DNA of 64,000 nucleotides from an uncultured Ulvibacter sp. (GTDB lineage Bacteria; Bacteroidota; Bacteroidia; Flavobacteriales; Flavobacteriaceae): NCBI GenBank assembly GCA_938041335.1, contig CALIAF010000022.1, positions 35,663 to 99,662 of the forward strand, read 5' to 3'. Shown piece by piece: positions 9,055 to 18,364 of this stretch (position 1 is its first letter; each line of letters starts with the position of its first letter). The notes under the pieces were generated by a model. It saw only the letters and a program-made list of their open reading frames with translations, ran no database searches and was not told where the DNA came from. The position numbers and the translations under genes were made by a program.

Positions 9055-10039
9055 GCTCGCCACTAAAGGAGGCACTGCTACCGTGATTGATACCCTCTCT
9101 GGGCATTTAGTCCAGGAAGGATATACGGTGTTTACAGCTTCAGAAAAGATAAATAAGGCACATCGTTTGCTTGATATGATAATCGTTTTTTATCGGGTGC
9201 GCAGTAAAATAGATGCTGTACTAATTGATACCTATAGTACCCAAAATTTTTATTATGCCACCACCATTGGTGCCTTATGCAGAAAATATAACATTCCCTA
9301 TTATCCCATTCTTCACGGCGGAAATTTGCCGCAACGACTAGAAAAAAGTCCATTAAAGTGCAATAGATATTTTGGAGAAGCTGCATTAAATATCTCCCCT
9401 TCGCATTATTTAAAAGAGGCATTTAATGCCAAAGGGTTTGATAATGTAGGTTACATTCCGAACACAATAAACATAGAGGCCTACCCATTTAAGCTTCGCA
9501 AAAAAGTGGCGCCAAAGCTATTATGGGTGCGTTCGTTCTCAGAAATTTATAATCCACAATTAGCGCTTGCGGTTTTAGAGACTTTAATAAAAAAAGGATA
9601 TAATGCTACATTAACCATGATTGGTCCAGAAAAGGATGGGAGTCTTGCCTTGTGTAAAATGACAGCTCAAGATAGAGGACTGCCAATCACTTTTACAGGA
9701 CTTCTCGCAAAAAAGGACTGGATTAAAAGGTCAGCCCAGTCAGATATTTTTATTAATACTACTAATTTTGATAATCTTCCGGTAAGTATCATCGAGGCCA
9801 TGGCATTAGGGTTTCCCATTGTTTCTACAAATGTTGGAGGTATACCTTTTATGATTGAAGATACCGTTGATGGTATTATGGTAGCACCCAAAGATGTGAG
9901 TGCAATGGTTGATGCTATTCTGAAAATATGTGAAAATCAGCATATTTCCGAAGCTATGTCAAAAGCCGCCCGTGTAAAAGGGGAGTCTTATAACTGGAGC
10001 ATTATTAAAGAGTCTTGGCATAAAGTGTTGGATTTTTAA
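9017..10039 (+). CDS. Glycosyltransferase, GT4 family
   Basis: The tracked ORF begins at 8990, but an ATG at 9017 starts the usual basic stretch and first beta strand (MKKKKTLLYIGNKLATKGG), so 340 aa with a 38 bp overlap of the polymerase gene is preferred. A glycine-rich loop at the N-terminus, LLWVRSFSEIYNPQLALAVL near residue 180, and TTNFDNLPVSIIEAMALGFP near 255 place it in GT4. It is the last glycosyltransferase before the initiating transferase and probably adds one of the sugars of the repeat unit. Confidence 0.85.
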   Translation: MKKKKTLLYIGNKLATKGGTATVIDTLSGHLVQEGYTVFTASEKINKAHRLLDMIIVFYRVRSKIDAVLIDTYSTQNFYYATTIGALCRKYNIPYYPILHGGNLPQRLEKSPLKCNRYFGEAALNISPSHYLKEAFNAKGFDNVGYIPNTINIEAYPFKLRKKVAPKLLWVRSFSEIYNPQLALAVLETLIKKGYNATLTMIGPEKDGSLALCKMTAQDRGLPITFTGLLAKKDWIKRSAQSDIFINTTNFDNLPVSIIEAMALGFPIVSTNVGGIPFMIEDTVDGIMVAPKDVSAMVDAILKICENQHISEAMSKAARVKGESYNWSIIKESWHKVLDF

Positions 10040-10080
10040 TAGTAAAAGACCTATTTTTACCCGAGACCAACCCATCCTTA

Positions 10081-11478
10081 ATGTCTACCAGTAAAAAAAG
10101 CATTCACTTTGACATCTCTGAGCGGAAAGTATTATTGCGATTAATTGATATCGCTGTGGTATTAGCCATGCTTTATTTAGTGAGCCAAGTGTTTGATTTT
10201 GATTATTTTAAGATCAATGCGATACATTGGTTGTGGTCTATTGTTTTAGCTGTTTACCTTACTATTTTTGCCACCATCTTTGAGTTATACAATTTGCAAA
10301 AGGCGGGAAAATTTGAGGTGACCATACAGAACATTATTTTGACCACCTCTGTCACGGTGTTATTTTATTTGTTAACGCCTTTTTTCACTCCAGAGCTCCC
10401 AGAAAATAGATTGCAAATTGTGTATTTCTACATTGCAATAAATATTTCACTCATTGTATGGCGTTATTTTTATGTGACACTAATATCTGCGGCTCGCTTT
10501 AATAAGCGTGTTCTTTTAATCGCAGATGGACCAGAGATCGAAACCATTATTAACTCACTTGAAGCCTCAGATCCTAATTATAAAGTAGTTGGGTATGTGA
10601 AATCTGGAGAGAACAACTATACGGGACAAAAACGAGTTTCTTTATTAGAATTTAAAAACAGTAACCTCTTAGAGCTGGTTGCGGAGCATACTATTTCTGA
10701 AGTGGTGGTTGCGGCCCCAGCCTACGAGGGGATTACACTACCGCTGTATAATCAATTGATTCATATGTTAGAATCTGGGGTATCGATCAGAGAGTATACT
10801 CAGGTTTATGAGGATATTAATAGACGGGTTCCGGTACAACAGATAGATCAGGACTTTTATAAATTTTTTCCTTTTAGTAGGAGCAATCAAAATAAGCTGT
10901 ACTTATTTTTTCATAGGGGCTTAGATCTTATCTTATCTGTTCTTGGATTGTTCTTTGGTTTGTTTTTAATCCCGTTCATTCTAATTGGTAATTTAATAGG
11001 AAATAAAGGTCCAATGTTTTATACGCAAGAGCGCGTGGGTAAAAATGGTATCCCTTTTAAAATTTTTAAACTTCGTAGTATGGTTATAAATGCGGAGAAG
11101 ACAGGTGCTCAATTTGCTCAAAAAGGAGATGTGAGAGTGACCTCTTTTGGGCGTTTTTTAAGAAACACACGATTAGATGAAGTGCCCCAATTTTTAAATG
11201 TTATTAAAGGGGATATGAGCATTATAGGGCCACGTCCTGAGCGTCCTGTATTTGTTAAAGAACTATCAGAGAAAATTCCTTTTTATGAAGTGCGGCATCT
11301 GGTAAAGCCTGGAGTTACGGGTTGGGCGCAGGTAAATGCAGATTACGGTTCTACAGATGCAGATGCCTTAGAGAAACTACAATTTGATTTGTACTATATT
11401 AAACACAGAAGTCTTTTTCTGGATATTAGTATCGTGGTAAAAACATTGAGTACGATTATTTTTTATCGTGGGCAGTAA
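10081..11478 (+). CDS. Initiating sugar-phosphate transferase (polyprenyl glycosylphosphotransferase)
   Basis: Transfers a sugar-1-phosphate from a nucleotide sugar to undecaprenyl phosphate and so starts the repeat unit at the inner membrane. The 465 aa protein has the long WcaJ-like layout: four N-terminal membrane helices (about 15-135), a soluble Rossmann/CoA-binding-like domain (140-250), one more hydrophobic segment (about 280-305) and the catalytic C-terminal domain. Diagnostic stretches are FYTQERVGKNGIPFKIFKLR, TRLDEVPQFLNVIKGDMS and VKPGVTGWAQVNADYG. It is the last gene of the + strand operon. Confidence 0.92.
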   Translation: MSTSKKSIHFDISERKVLLRLIDIAVVLAMLYLVSQVFDFDYFKINAIHWLWSIVLAVYLTIFATIFELYNLQKAGKFEVTIQNIILTTSVTVLFYLLTPFFTPELPENRLQIVYFYIAINISLIVWRYFYVTLISAARFNKRVLLIADGPEIETIINSLEASDPNYKVVGYVKSGENNYTGQKRVSLLEFKNSNLLELVAEHTISEVVVAAPAYEGITLPLYNQLIHMLESGVSIREYTQVYEDINRRVPVQQIDQDFYKFFPFSRSNQNKLYLFFHRGLDLILSVLGLFFGLFLIPFILIGNLIGNKGPMFYTQERVGKNGIPFKIFKLRSMVINAEKTGAQFAQKGDVRVTSFGRFLRNTRLDEVPQFLNVIKGDMSIIGPRPERPVFVKELSEKIPFYEVRHLVKPGVTGWAQVNADYGSTDADALEKLQFDLYYIKHRSLFLDISIVVKTLSTIIFYRGQ

Positions 11479-11793
11479 AGTATAGAATATACAAAAGATG
11501 CTCTTCCTTCAAAATTATTACTGTACTTTATGTATGCACCTATAGGCACACGATGTAGTGTTTTTCCTTTTTTTATTCTATGACTTTCTCTTAATCTCTA
11601 AGCTGTGCATCAGAGCTGAGAAAAGGGGTGGAAAGTTTCTATTAATAGCTAAATAACAATGTGCTACCCTTTCTTGCTTCGCTCAACCTATTTAGAGAGA
11701 AAGGCAAAAAGATTACATTTCTATAATAATGAATTCAATGGTTTAATTCAATAAAGTGTAATTAGGTAAATTTAAGAATAAGTTGCATAAAAA
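11479..11793. other. Intergenic stretch after the polysaccharide operon
   Basis: About 315 bp between convergent genes. I see no coding frame worth calling. A weak ACAC/GTGT hairpin followed by a T-rich run near 11548-11575 could end transcription of the + strand operon, but the stem is only four pairs. Confidence 0.4.
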
Positions 11794-11818
11794 AAATCCA
11801 CCTATATAAGGTGGATTT
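11794..11818 (-). terminator. Rho-independent terminator for the lipoprotein gene
   Basis: Perfect 10 bp inverted repeat AAATCCACCT / AGGTGGATTT with a five-base loop. Read on the minus strand it is followed by an unbroken run of eight T (plus-strand A run at about 11789-11796). It sits 20 bp past the stop of the minus-strand lipoprotein gene. Confidence 0.8.
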
Positions 11819-11837
11819 AGAATTGCAATGTATAATA

Positions 11838-12368
11838 TTAAAAAGCACCGCAGGATTCGCATTGCTCTAGGTACATGGCCCAACTATTTTCTGAGAAATC
11901 CAATCCATTGGCCCAAGCAGTTTCGTTTTGACCATCTCGACTTACTTCTGCGTGAGCGGCTATACAACCACAGAAGAAGTCATCACCAACTACTTCAAAA
12001 ACATATTCATAAACAGTTGTGCCGTTAGGCAAATCTACTTTAATTGGGAATCTTCCTATTTTTGGATTTCCAGATCGAGTCACTGGTATTTCATCACAAT
12101 TACCTACGTATAGATGAACAGCATTTAACTCCCATCCCTCCATAGTTTCATAGCGTAGCACTAAATTTCCGAGGCTGTTTTGAGAAACAGTGAATTCTCC
12201 TGCATCAGAATTTTGCCCTGCAATTAAGTCTACATTTTGACATAGTTGTAATTGACCTTGTAGTTCAAGATTAGATGTTGACTCATTTGCTTCATCAGTA
12301 TTTTCTTTAGAGCAAAAGCTTAAGGTAAGGGCTAAAAATAGTATTGGTAATATTTTTGAATTTTTCAT
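11838..12368 (-). CDS. Secreted cysteine-rich lipoprotein, unknown function
   Basis: The tracked ORF starts at 12422; the ATG at 12368 begins a clean lipoprotein signal peptide (KILPILFLALTLSFC, Cys at residue 19), so 176 aa is preferred. After the lipid-anchored cysteine comes a Ser/Thr/Glu-rich linker and a domain with six or more further cysteines. The tail CGCIAAHAEV...ETAWANGLDF...NSWAMY matches a C-terminal pattern I know from many secreted Bacteroidota proteins of unknown role. A -7-like TATTTTTA preceded by TTG lies about 40 bp upstream on the minus strand. No function is assigned. Confidence 0.75.
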   Translation of the reverse strand: MKNSKILPILFLALTLSFCSKENTDEANESTSNLELQGQLQLCQNVDLIAGQNSDAGEFTVSQNSLGNLVLRYETMEGWELNAVHLYVGNCDEIPVTRSGNPKIGRFPIKVDLPNGTTVYEYVFEVVGDDFFCGCIAAHAEVSRDGQNETAWANGLDFSENSWAMYLEQCESCGAF

Positions 12369-12749
12369 ATATTTTGAATTTAAAGTTGCCTTAAAAATAC
12401 GAAAACATTTAACAATTAACATTTTTTATGTCATAAATATCCGACAAAAAACATTAGAACACGTTGAAATACTTAATTATGTAGTGTAAGCAGTGATTTT
12501 ACATACATAATGATCCAATGATTTGAGTTGAGTGCGGGCATGTTTTGAATTGAAATTCACTTTTTGGGATTAATTAATCACTTCAATTAGTCTCTAATAA
12601 TTAGAAATAACTTAATTCTTTTAATACTCCAATACTACTTGAGTTCGAATGGTTGGCAACCGTTTGGTGTTTGAAAATTGTTCTATTGAAAAAAAACTAA
12701 ATTTAAAGGCTATAATTGTTCTATTGATGTAGCTTAAATAGCTATCAAT
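12369..12749. other. Intergenic stretch, nothing recognised
   Basis: About 380 bp of AT-rich sequence between two minus-strand genes. Apart from a plausible promoter for the lipoprotein gene (TTG then TATTTTTA at its upstream end) I see no gene, repeat or RNA signal. Confidence 0.4.
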
Positions 12750-13961
12750 CTATGATTTCAGAAATCGCCATACATACACATATCGCACAATCAATGCAAT
12801 AAATAAGGGTATGAGGGCTGGTGCAAATACTTGAACCCCCGTTATCCAATGGATAATAAGCAAACTGAAAAGCACCAATAAAAAGAATAGATACTTAGCA
12901 GCCCATTTAGGTGGGCTTTTCTTAACTACAACAAAAGCCATAAAAAGATTAAGTGGTAACGCCCACAACATATTATAGTTATTAGCGGTAGCGGTATGAT
13001 CTGTTGCCGTCCATAATAGTAATAATAAAACACCTGCAATACCTGTAATCAGCATAATACTTCCATCTAGAAACCTACTCCTAGTTTCTTTTTTAAAGTC
13101 CTTAAATGTGATGTAAATAATAAATAACCCAATGACACTAAAAATCACTAAAGGACTCCAGAGCAGATGGTTGGTTCCTTTTTTTATTGAACTTGTTAGA
13201 ATTACTCTTTTTTCAAGAACTAGTGGTTTTTCAATACCATTGCTAATAATAGTAGCATCTTTAGCGCCTGTATACACATAGTCTGGTAAAAACTGATGCT
13301 CTTCTGGACTCGCCATTCTATCTATCACACTACCTAAAGCGGTATCAATACCTAAGCTACCCCACGTATTATAATCTAATCTTGACTGTATGAGTTGTCT
13401 AAATGTAAATTGAACTGGCACAGATGTGTCATAGTATTTTAGCTTATCACCTAAAGATATTTGCAGCACATCTCTCATTTTTGTGGCACAATTGTCATAG
13501 AAGAAATCGTATAAATAAGCTCTATTTTCTGGTGTAGCATTGTTTTGTAGATAGCTCGCAATAGCAAGTTTATCTTCTTGTGTGAGATTGAGTACTTGCT
13601 CTTTCATCCATCTATTCTGGGCAGCGTAATGGCTTTTGTAAGCTCCATAACTTCCGGTGTCGAGCTTATAAAGCATTTTCCCTTTGGCAAAATTGAGAAT
13701 AAAATTAGGCGCGTCAAAGTCAAACACTCCATAATTATATATCACATCAATGCCATTAATAGGATCATGAATTCTAAAAGCACTGTGGCCAAATTTTTCA
13801 GGCAAATCTGATCCAGGCCCCATAGTGAGAATGCTAATTTCTGTAGCTTCTGAAAAAGGATACGATTGCCCTTGCGTAGTTATAACACAAAGTAGGAGGA
13901 GTACGGAAGAAAAGAATTTGCGCAAAGTAAAATTGGTTTTATAAATGTAAAGGTAGCGCAT
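12750..13961 (-). CDS. DUF4105 (Lnb-like) membrane protein
   Basis: 403 aa. An N-terminal signal/anchor (FFSSVLLLLCVITTQGQ) is followed by an Lnb/DUF4105 periplasmic domain, recognised by SILTMGPGSDLPEKFGHSAF near residue 45, YNYGVFDFDAPNFILNFAKG near 75 and FFYDNCATKMRDVL near 155. The C-terminal third has four to five hydrophobic helices. Conserved His, Asp and Cys in GHSAF and DNCAT suggest a papain-like fold, but activity is not established for this family. It stands alone on the minus strand, 178 bp from the PorV-like gene. Confidence 0.85.
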   Translation of the reverse strand: MRYLYIYKTNFTLRKFFSSVLLLLCVITTQGQSYPFSEATEISILTMGPGSDLPEKFGHSAFRIHDPINGIDVIYNYGVFDFDAPNFILNFAKGKMLYKLDTGSYGAYKSHYAAQNRWMKEQVLNLTQEDKLAIASYLQNNATPENRAYLYDFFYDNCATKMRDVLQISLGDKLKYYDTSVPVQFTFRQLIQSRLDYNTWGSLGIDTALGSVIDRMASPEEHQFLPDYVYTGAKDATIISNGIEKPLVLEKRVILTSSIKKGTNHLLWSPLVIFSVIGLFIIYITFKDFKKETRSRFLDGSIMLITGIAGVLLLLLWTATDHTATANNYNMLWALPLNLFMAFVVVKKSPPKWAAKYLFFLLVLFSLLIIHWITGVQVFAPALIPLFIALIVRYVYVWRFLKS

Positions 13962-14139
13962 CCTTAAAAAGTAGCCAATGGTTTATTATTTAAAAGTAAA
14001 TTGAGAAAAGGGAATGTTTCCGGAGTAATCAAAGAATGATATTTTGCCAATTTTTTAGAATCTATCTTTATAAAGCGATCTCGACTGCGCTAGACCGGGC
14101 AATTTGCATTTTTAAATTTGCCTATTGCTAAAAGCTAGC

Positions 14140-15258
14140 TTAGCGGAAAATATCCCAATCTAGGGTCACTGAAAAGACATTAGAATACAAAGCGGCACTA
14201 GAATCGCCTATGTCTGTCAATGCATAGTCAACGGCAATACCTTTGTATTTAAAGCCTACGCCTAAGTTGGGTTGCACGCTTGTAGATTCTGTGCCGTCCA
14301 GTCTCCTTGCGTTCTGAAAATTACCTACGCCTGTTCTAATAAAAATCATATCAATATACCCAAACTCTAAACCAAGGGCAGGAGTCATACTTAGACTTGA
14401 GGTACTTAAAAAGTCATTAGTCTCAGCAAACCTAAAATTGAAATCTAACTCAGCTTGCAGTGTATAGTCATAATCGTAAGTAAATTTTTTAGCAACACCC
14501 ATTTGTAATTTTGGGATAGTGATTTCTGATGTTTCCGGTAATTCTTGATTCTGTCCCGCAACCGCTCCTTGTATGTCTGCAAATTTATCTTCGTCAATTG
14601 ACCAGGCATTTACGGTGGTAGAAATGTCCCTAACCATTAAACCATATTGCCATCCTTTATCGCCTTCAAATTGTAATCCTGCATCAAGACCAAAGCCCCA
14701 AGAACTTGCAAAGTCGCCAATAATACGTCTTACCACTTTTGCATTTACCCCAAAACTAAAGCCGTCTAAAGGCAGGCGGCGCGCATAACTAAAAGTACCT
14801 GCATAATCTGCCGTAGAGAATAGACTAATACGATCATAATTTACTTGCCCTTGATCATCAATAAGTTGCGTAGTGTTTAAAATATCATCAACTCCAAAAC
14901 GGATCAATGAAAAAGCTACAGCACTCTCTTTATCTAATGGCATTGCAAAAGCCGCATAGTCGTAGTTCGCAATATTAGCAAAGTACGAAGCGTGCATTAA
15001 TGAGAGTTGTTTATCTTCAAGTTTGGTTAATCCTGCTGGATTCCAGTATCCTGCATTTACATCGCCCGTGCCCGCAACCATGGCGTTAGACATCCCAAAA
15101 GCACGTGCATCTACCCCAATGTTTAAAAATTCATTAGAATACTTACGTACTGTTTGTGCCTGCAAAGAAAACCCCGTAATAATAAAAAGAAGTAAAAGCT
15201 GTTTCAACCCGCTATTTTTGGACAAATATCTCAATATTTTTAGAATTGACTTGTTCAT
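14140..15258 (-). CDS. PorV/PorQ-family outer-membrane protein (T9SS-associated)
   Basis: 372 aa outer-membrane beta-barrel candidate with a signal peptide (LLLLFIITGFSLQAQ). The diagnostic N-terminal block is FLNIGVDARAFGMSNAM ... GDVNAGYWNPAGLTKL, shared by PorV and PorQ proteins of the type IX secretion system. The remainder alternates beta-strand-like segments and ends in a C-terminal aromatic strand (FSVTLDWDIFR). PorV shuttles T9SS cargo at the outer membrane; paralogues (PorQ, PorV2) are common in flavobacteria, so which paralogue this is stays open. The split FG-GAP protein at 56-57 kb would be the kind of cargo such a system handles. Confidence 0.8.
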   Translation of the reverse strand: MNKSILKILRYLSKNSGLKQLLLLFIITGFSLQAQTVRKYSNEFLNIGVDARAFGMSNAMVAGTGDVNAGYWNPAGLTKLEDKQLSLMHASYFANIANYDYAAFAMPLDKESAVAFSLIRFGVDDILNTTQLIDDQGQVNYDRISLFSTADYAGTFSYARRLPLDGFSFGVNAKVVRRIIGDFASSWGFGLDAGLQFEGDKGWQYGLMVRDISTTVNAWSIDEDKFADIQGAVAGQNQELPETSEITIPKLQMGVAKKFTYDYDYTLQAELDFNFRFAETNDFLSTSSLSMTPALGLEFGYIDMIFIRTGVGNFQNARRLDGTESTSVQPNLGVGFKYKGIAVDYALTDIGDSSAALYSNVFSVTLDWDIFR

Positions 15259-15573
15259 TACTAAACTATATTTTTATTCACATATTGTACTAATTGTGAC
15301 AGATACCATTATAACCATAAAATGCTACCTATAATTTGTTTCTTTTTCGTCCACATTACAATATAAAATAATACCATGGCTACTGCTATGCTATGATTTT
15401 CTATTTTATTTGAACAAAAAATAATTCAGATTAGTAAAGCGACATTTCATAATCATATTGGTATTAGACGAAAATACTTTCCTATTTTTACAAAACTGGC
15501 TTTATTTCTAGTCCTTTAATAATAGCTTCGGAAATTTATAAGATTGAAAATTGCCAGAATAAAACCATCTTTT
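15259..15573. other. Divergent intergenic region
   Basis: About 315 bp between the minus-strand PorV-like gene and pssA. No coding frame is evident. It carries one copy of the recurring 10-mer (CTTCGGAAAT, 15526-15535) directly upstream of pssA, overlapping a near-match to the -7 promoter element (TAGCTTCG). Confidence 0.4.
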
Positions 15574-16314
15574 ATGATTAAGCAAATACCAAATATCATT
15601 ACATCGCTAAACTTATTATGTGGCTGTGTCGCTTTACTATTTGCGATGTCTGGAGATCTAATAACGGCTTCGTTTTTTGCTTTTCTAGGAATATTTTTTG
15701 ATTTCTTTGATGGCCTTGCAGCAAGACTTTTAAATGCATCAAGTAAAGTAGGGCTAGAGTTAGACTCATTAGCAGATATGGTGACCAGTGGTGTAGTGCC
15801 CGGGTTTGTGATGGTACAACTACTTAGCTATGCGATTACGGGTAATTATATAGACATTACAGCATTATTTGCAGATAACTCTTGGAATGCAAATATGTCC
15901 CAGTACACTCCATTTATTGGCTTAATGATTGTTATTGCTTCTGCATATAGATTGGCAAAATTTAATGTAGATACGAGACAAACCAATAGTTTTATTGGAC
16001 TTCCCGTTCCAGCAAATACATTATTGATTTTAAGTTTACCACTTATTTTGGCATTTCAGCAAACAGAAATGGTAACAGATATCATTTTAAACCAATGGGT
16101 ATTAATAGGCCTTACATTGTTAAGCAGCATATTATTAAATGCAGAAATCCCGCTCTTTGCCTTAAAGTTTAAAACTTGGGACTTTAAGAGCAACGCCATT
16201 CGTTACGTGTTTCTAATTATAGCTATAATAGGATTGTTCTTCTTTCACTTTTTAGCGATTCCAGTGATCATCTTGCTCTATATCGTGTTGTCTCTTTTTT
16301 GGAAGGAGAAATAA
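15574..16314 (+). CDS. pssA: CDP-diacylglycerol-serine O-phosphatidyltransferase
   Basis: Makes phosphatidylserine, precursor of phosphatidylethanolamine, from CDP-diacylglycerol and serine at the inner membrane. The complete CDP-alcohol phosphatidyltransferase motif D-x2-DG-x2-AR-x8-G-x3-D-x3-D is present: DFFDGLAARLLNASSKVG then LELDSLAD. Six to eight hydrophobic helices follow. The tracked start is a TTG at 15544; the ATG at 15574 gives MIKQIPNIITSLNLLCG, the usual N-terminus of flavobacterial PssA, so 246 aa is preferred. No phosphatidylserine decarboxylase is nearby. Confidence 0.88.
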   Translation: MIKQIPNIITSLNLLCGCVALLFAMSGDLITASFFAFLGIFFDFFDGLAARLLNASSKVGLELDSLADMVTSGVVPGFVMVQLLSYAITGNYIDITALFADNSWNANMSQYTPFIGLMIVIASAYRLAKFNVDTRQTNSFIGLPVPANTLLILSLPLILAFQQTEMVTDIILNQWVLIGLTLLSSILLNAEIPLFALKFKTWDFKSNAIRYVFLIIAIIGLFFFHFLAIPVIILLYIVLSLFWKEK

Positions 16315-16408
16315 AAGATTAACGATTGTGGATTGAGGATTGTAGATTTTTGAAATAAAAAAGTAAAACTTAAACTTTCAAAATCATCAGAATTTATTTT
16401 ACTTAGCC

Positions 16409-16511
16409 GTCACCTTGTCCCGATATTTATCGGGAGTCGAAAGGCAGCGAACAGACAAAGTTTTGTGATTTATTGAAGTTTAGAAATGCACTTCGACAAG
16501 CTCAGTGTGAC
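16409..16511. repeat. Palindromic repeat, GTCA...TGTCGAAG family (copy 1)
   Basis: Two arms, GTCACCTTGTCCCGATATTTATCGGGAGTCGAAAGG-type (16409-16443) and ACTTCGACAAGCTCAGTGTGAC (16490-16511), which face each other so the ends GTCA/TGAC pair. The left arm has its own hairpin CCCGATA/TATCGGG. It lies just downstream (minus sense) of the small membrane gene 16526-16900. Confidence 0.7.
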
Positions 16512-16525
16512 AAGTTTTATTGTAT

Positions 16526-16900
16526 TCAATCCAATGCCCATTCAAAGGCAGAACTATTTATTATTATAAAGTTGATTAATATTAATCCGAGACTGATAAA
16601 AAAAAGTTTCTTTTTTATGGATTTCAATTTTAATATAATGTTTAATAGGTAGCAAATAATAATTGTGAGCGTTCCGTAAAACATAGCTATTAAAGAAAAA
16701 ATTAAAGCTTTTCGATCGAGACCATCATTTGAAATAAACTCGGCGTCGCCATATTTAGGGAAATGTCCTAATTCCATAAATCCCATTAAAATAAAATATA
16801 TCCAAATAATTATTGAGGTAACTAAAAGTATCAATGATAATCCAAAGGCATAGCGGACTATTGGTACTATAATTTTAGTTTTTGCTTGAGAAAATTTCAT
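16526..16900 (-). CDS. Hypothetical small membrane protein between repeat copies
   Basis: 124 aa, not recognised. Three hydrophobic segments are evident (about 18-40, 70-92, 97-117), with a short soluble loop YGDAEFISNDGLDRKALIF between the first and second. The gene is boxed on both sides by the same palindromic repeat family (16409-16511 and 16950-17044), unlike its neighbours, and is very AT-rich. It may be a passenger gene or simply a gene in a repeat-rich gap. No function is proposed. Confidence 0.6.
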   Translation of the reverse strand: MKFSQAKTKIIVPIVRYAFGLSLILLVTSIIIWIYFILMGFMELGHFPKYGDAEFISNDGLDRKALIFSLIAMFYGTLTIIICYLLNIILKLKSIKKKLFFISLGLILINFIIINSSAFEWALD

Positions 16901-16949
16901 GTCAAATAACTCTGTTTTAATATTAATTTGTAAATATTATTAACTAAAA

Positions 16950-17044
16950 GTCATGCTGAGCCTGTCGAAGCACAACAACGGCAGTACTTTTAAATTAGTT
17001 TCATATAGCCCTTCGACTCCCGATAGCTATCGGGACAGACTGAC
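16950..17044. repeat. Palindromic repeat, GTCA...TGTCGAAG family (copy 2)
   Basis: Left arm GTCATGCTGAGCCTGTCGAAG (16950-16970) faces a right arm CCCTTCGACTCCCGATAG... ending in GACTGAC (17010-17044); the right arm contains the hairpin CCCGATAGCTATCGGG. It has the same build as copy 1 but in the opposite order, so the gene between them is flanked by mirror-image elements. Confidence 0.7.
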
Positions 17045-17068
17045 AACCGTTAATGAATGAGACAATTT

Positions 17069-18364
17069 CTACACTTCAACTTCCTTTGGTTTGATCTTAA
17101 AATAGCGCCACACTAAAAACAGCACGACAAAGAAGTAAACGATGTATCTCAAGAAGTGTGCAATAACAACACCTTCAACACCGTAAATTGGCACTAAGAA
17201 ATACGATAAGCCAAAGAAAAGACCAAGCGATATTAATTCTGAAAAGATAAATGTACGTACCATTTTCTTTGCTAAAAATTGATGTGCCAGGATAATAGAA
17301 GCTACCCGAATAAAGTCTCCCATGAGTTGCCACTTAAAGAGTGGAGCCATACCATCAAATCCAGGGAAAATAAGGTCTATAATGACGTGTCTTAAAAAAT
17401 AAATGGCAACCATACCAACAGCAAAAAGAGGCAGTAATGAGGTGTAAATATGCCTCACTTCTTTAAAAAATAAAGGACGTGTCTTGATGGTTGCAAATTT
17501 TGGTATTACGTACATCGTTAACAATAATGAGGAAAAAGCTAAGTAGTTTTTAGAAAGATCAATCATTCCAGACCATAAACCAGATTCTACTTGTGAGATG
17601 TTACTTCTAATTAAATTACGTATCCCAACTTCTACTAATAGACTTGCCACTACTGTAGAGAAAAAAGAAATAAGCGTAAATGCAAGCAATACATTTCTAA
17701 ATGGAACGCTAAACGAGATCTGCTTGTAATCAATGTATTTTTTAAAGGTTTTAAAAAACACATAGGAGAGAATTATCAATTGTATTGCTGGTGTAATCAC
17801 AATAGAATACAGTGCATAAGTAAACTCGTTGTTCCAAGCAAAATAGAACATCATTGCGGCAGAAACTAGGTAACTGCTTATGTCAACTTTTGCAAAACGC
17901 TTGTATTCTGTAATTCCATTGATCAGACCATTATAAAGACGTTGCAGGCCAATAGCCGGTGCAACAACCCCCATTACAATGAGTACGTTTGCATAAGCTG
18001 CAGATTCAAAAAAATACTGACTGAGTGGGGTAGAAAAAACGGCTAATAAAATACCTACTACTAGCGAACTAATACTCCAGAACACAAATGCTGTAGAGAA
18101 TAATCCGTTTAACTTTTCTTGATCTTCTTTATGTTCTGCGACATACTTAACAATCCCATTAAAAAAACCAAAAGAAGTTAATGAAACAAGTCCTTGCATC
18201 ACACTGCGCAATTGTCCTATAATATCAATACCAACTTCTCCAAAATTTTCTGCTACTATTCTTCTAATAAATAAGGAAAGCACCTGCCTAATTATTATAA
18301 TAGGAGCATTTACCGAAGTTATTTTCAGGAGTAGATTACTTTTTAAGAAATTAGGTAGTTTCAA
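17069..18364 (-). CDS. Wzx-type lipid-linked oligosaccharide flippase (O-antigen translocase)
   Basis: 431 aa with about twelve hydrophobic helices in the MATE/MVF/Wzx pattern. The start region (LKITSVNAPIIIIRQVLSLF) and FGEVGIDIIGQLRSVMQGL resemble WzxE-like O-antigen translocases, which flip undecaprenyl-linked repeat units across the inner membrane. The start codon is a TTG placed immediately after the TAA of the upstream aminotransferase gene (TAATTG), implying coupled translation. The adjacent FdtB/WecE-type aminotransferase mirrors the wecE-wzxE gene order of enterobacterial common antigen. Confidence 0.85.
   Translation of the reverse strand: MKLPNFLKSNLLLKITSVNAPIIIIRQVLSLFIRRIVAENFGEVGIDIIGQLRSVMQGLVSLTSFGFFNGIVKYVAEHKEDQEKLNGLFSTAFVFWSISSLVVGILLAVFSTPLSQYFFESAAYANVLIVMGVVAPAIGLQRLYNGLINGITEYKRFAKVDISSYLVSAAMMFYFAWNNEFTYALYSIVITPAIQLIILSYVFFKTFKKYIDYKQISFSVPFRNVLLAFTLISFFSTVVASLLVEVGIRNLIRSNISQVESGLWSGMIDLSKNYLAFSSLLLTMYVIPKFATIKTRPLFFKEVRHIYTSLLPLFAVGMVAIYFLRHVIIDLIFPGFDGMAPLFKWQLMGDFIRVASIILAHQFLAKKMVRTFIFSELISLGLFFGLSYFLVPIYGVEGVVIAHFLRYIVYFFVVLFLVWRYFKIKPKEVEV

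Noticed and set aside
14081-14100. CTCGACTGCGCTAGACCGG as another copy of the GTCGAAG palindrome
   Set aside because: Only a loose resemblance to the repeat family, with no facing arm; left uncalled.
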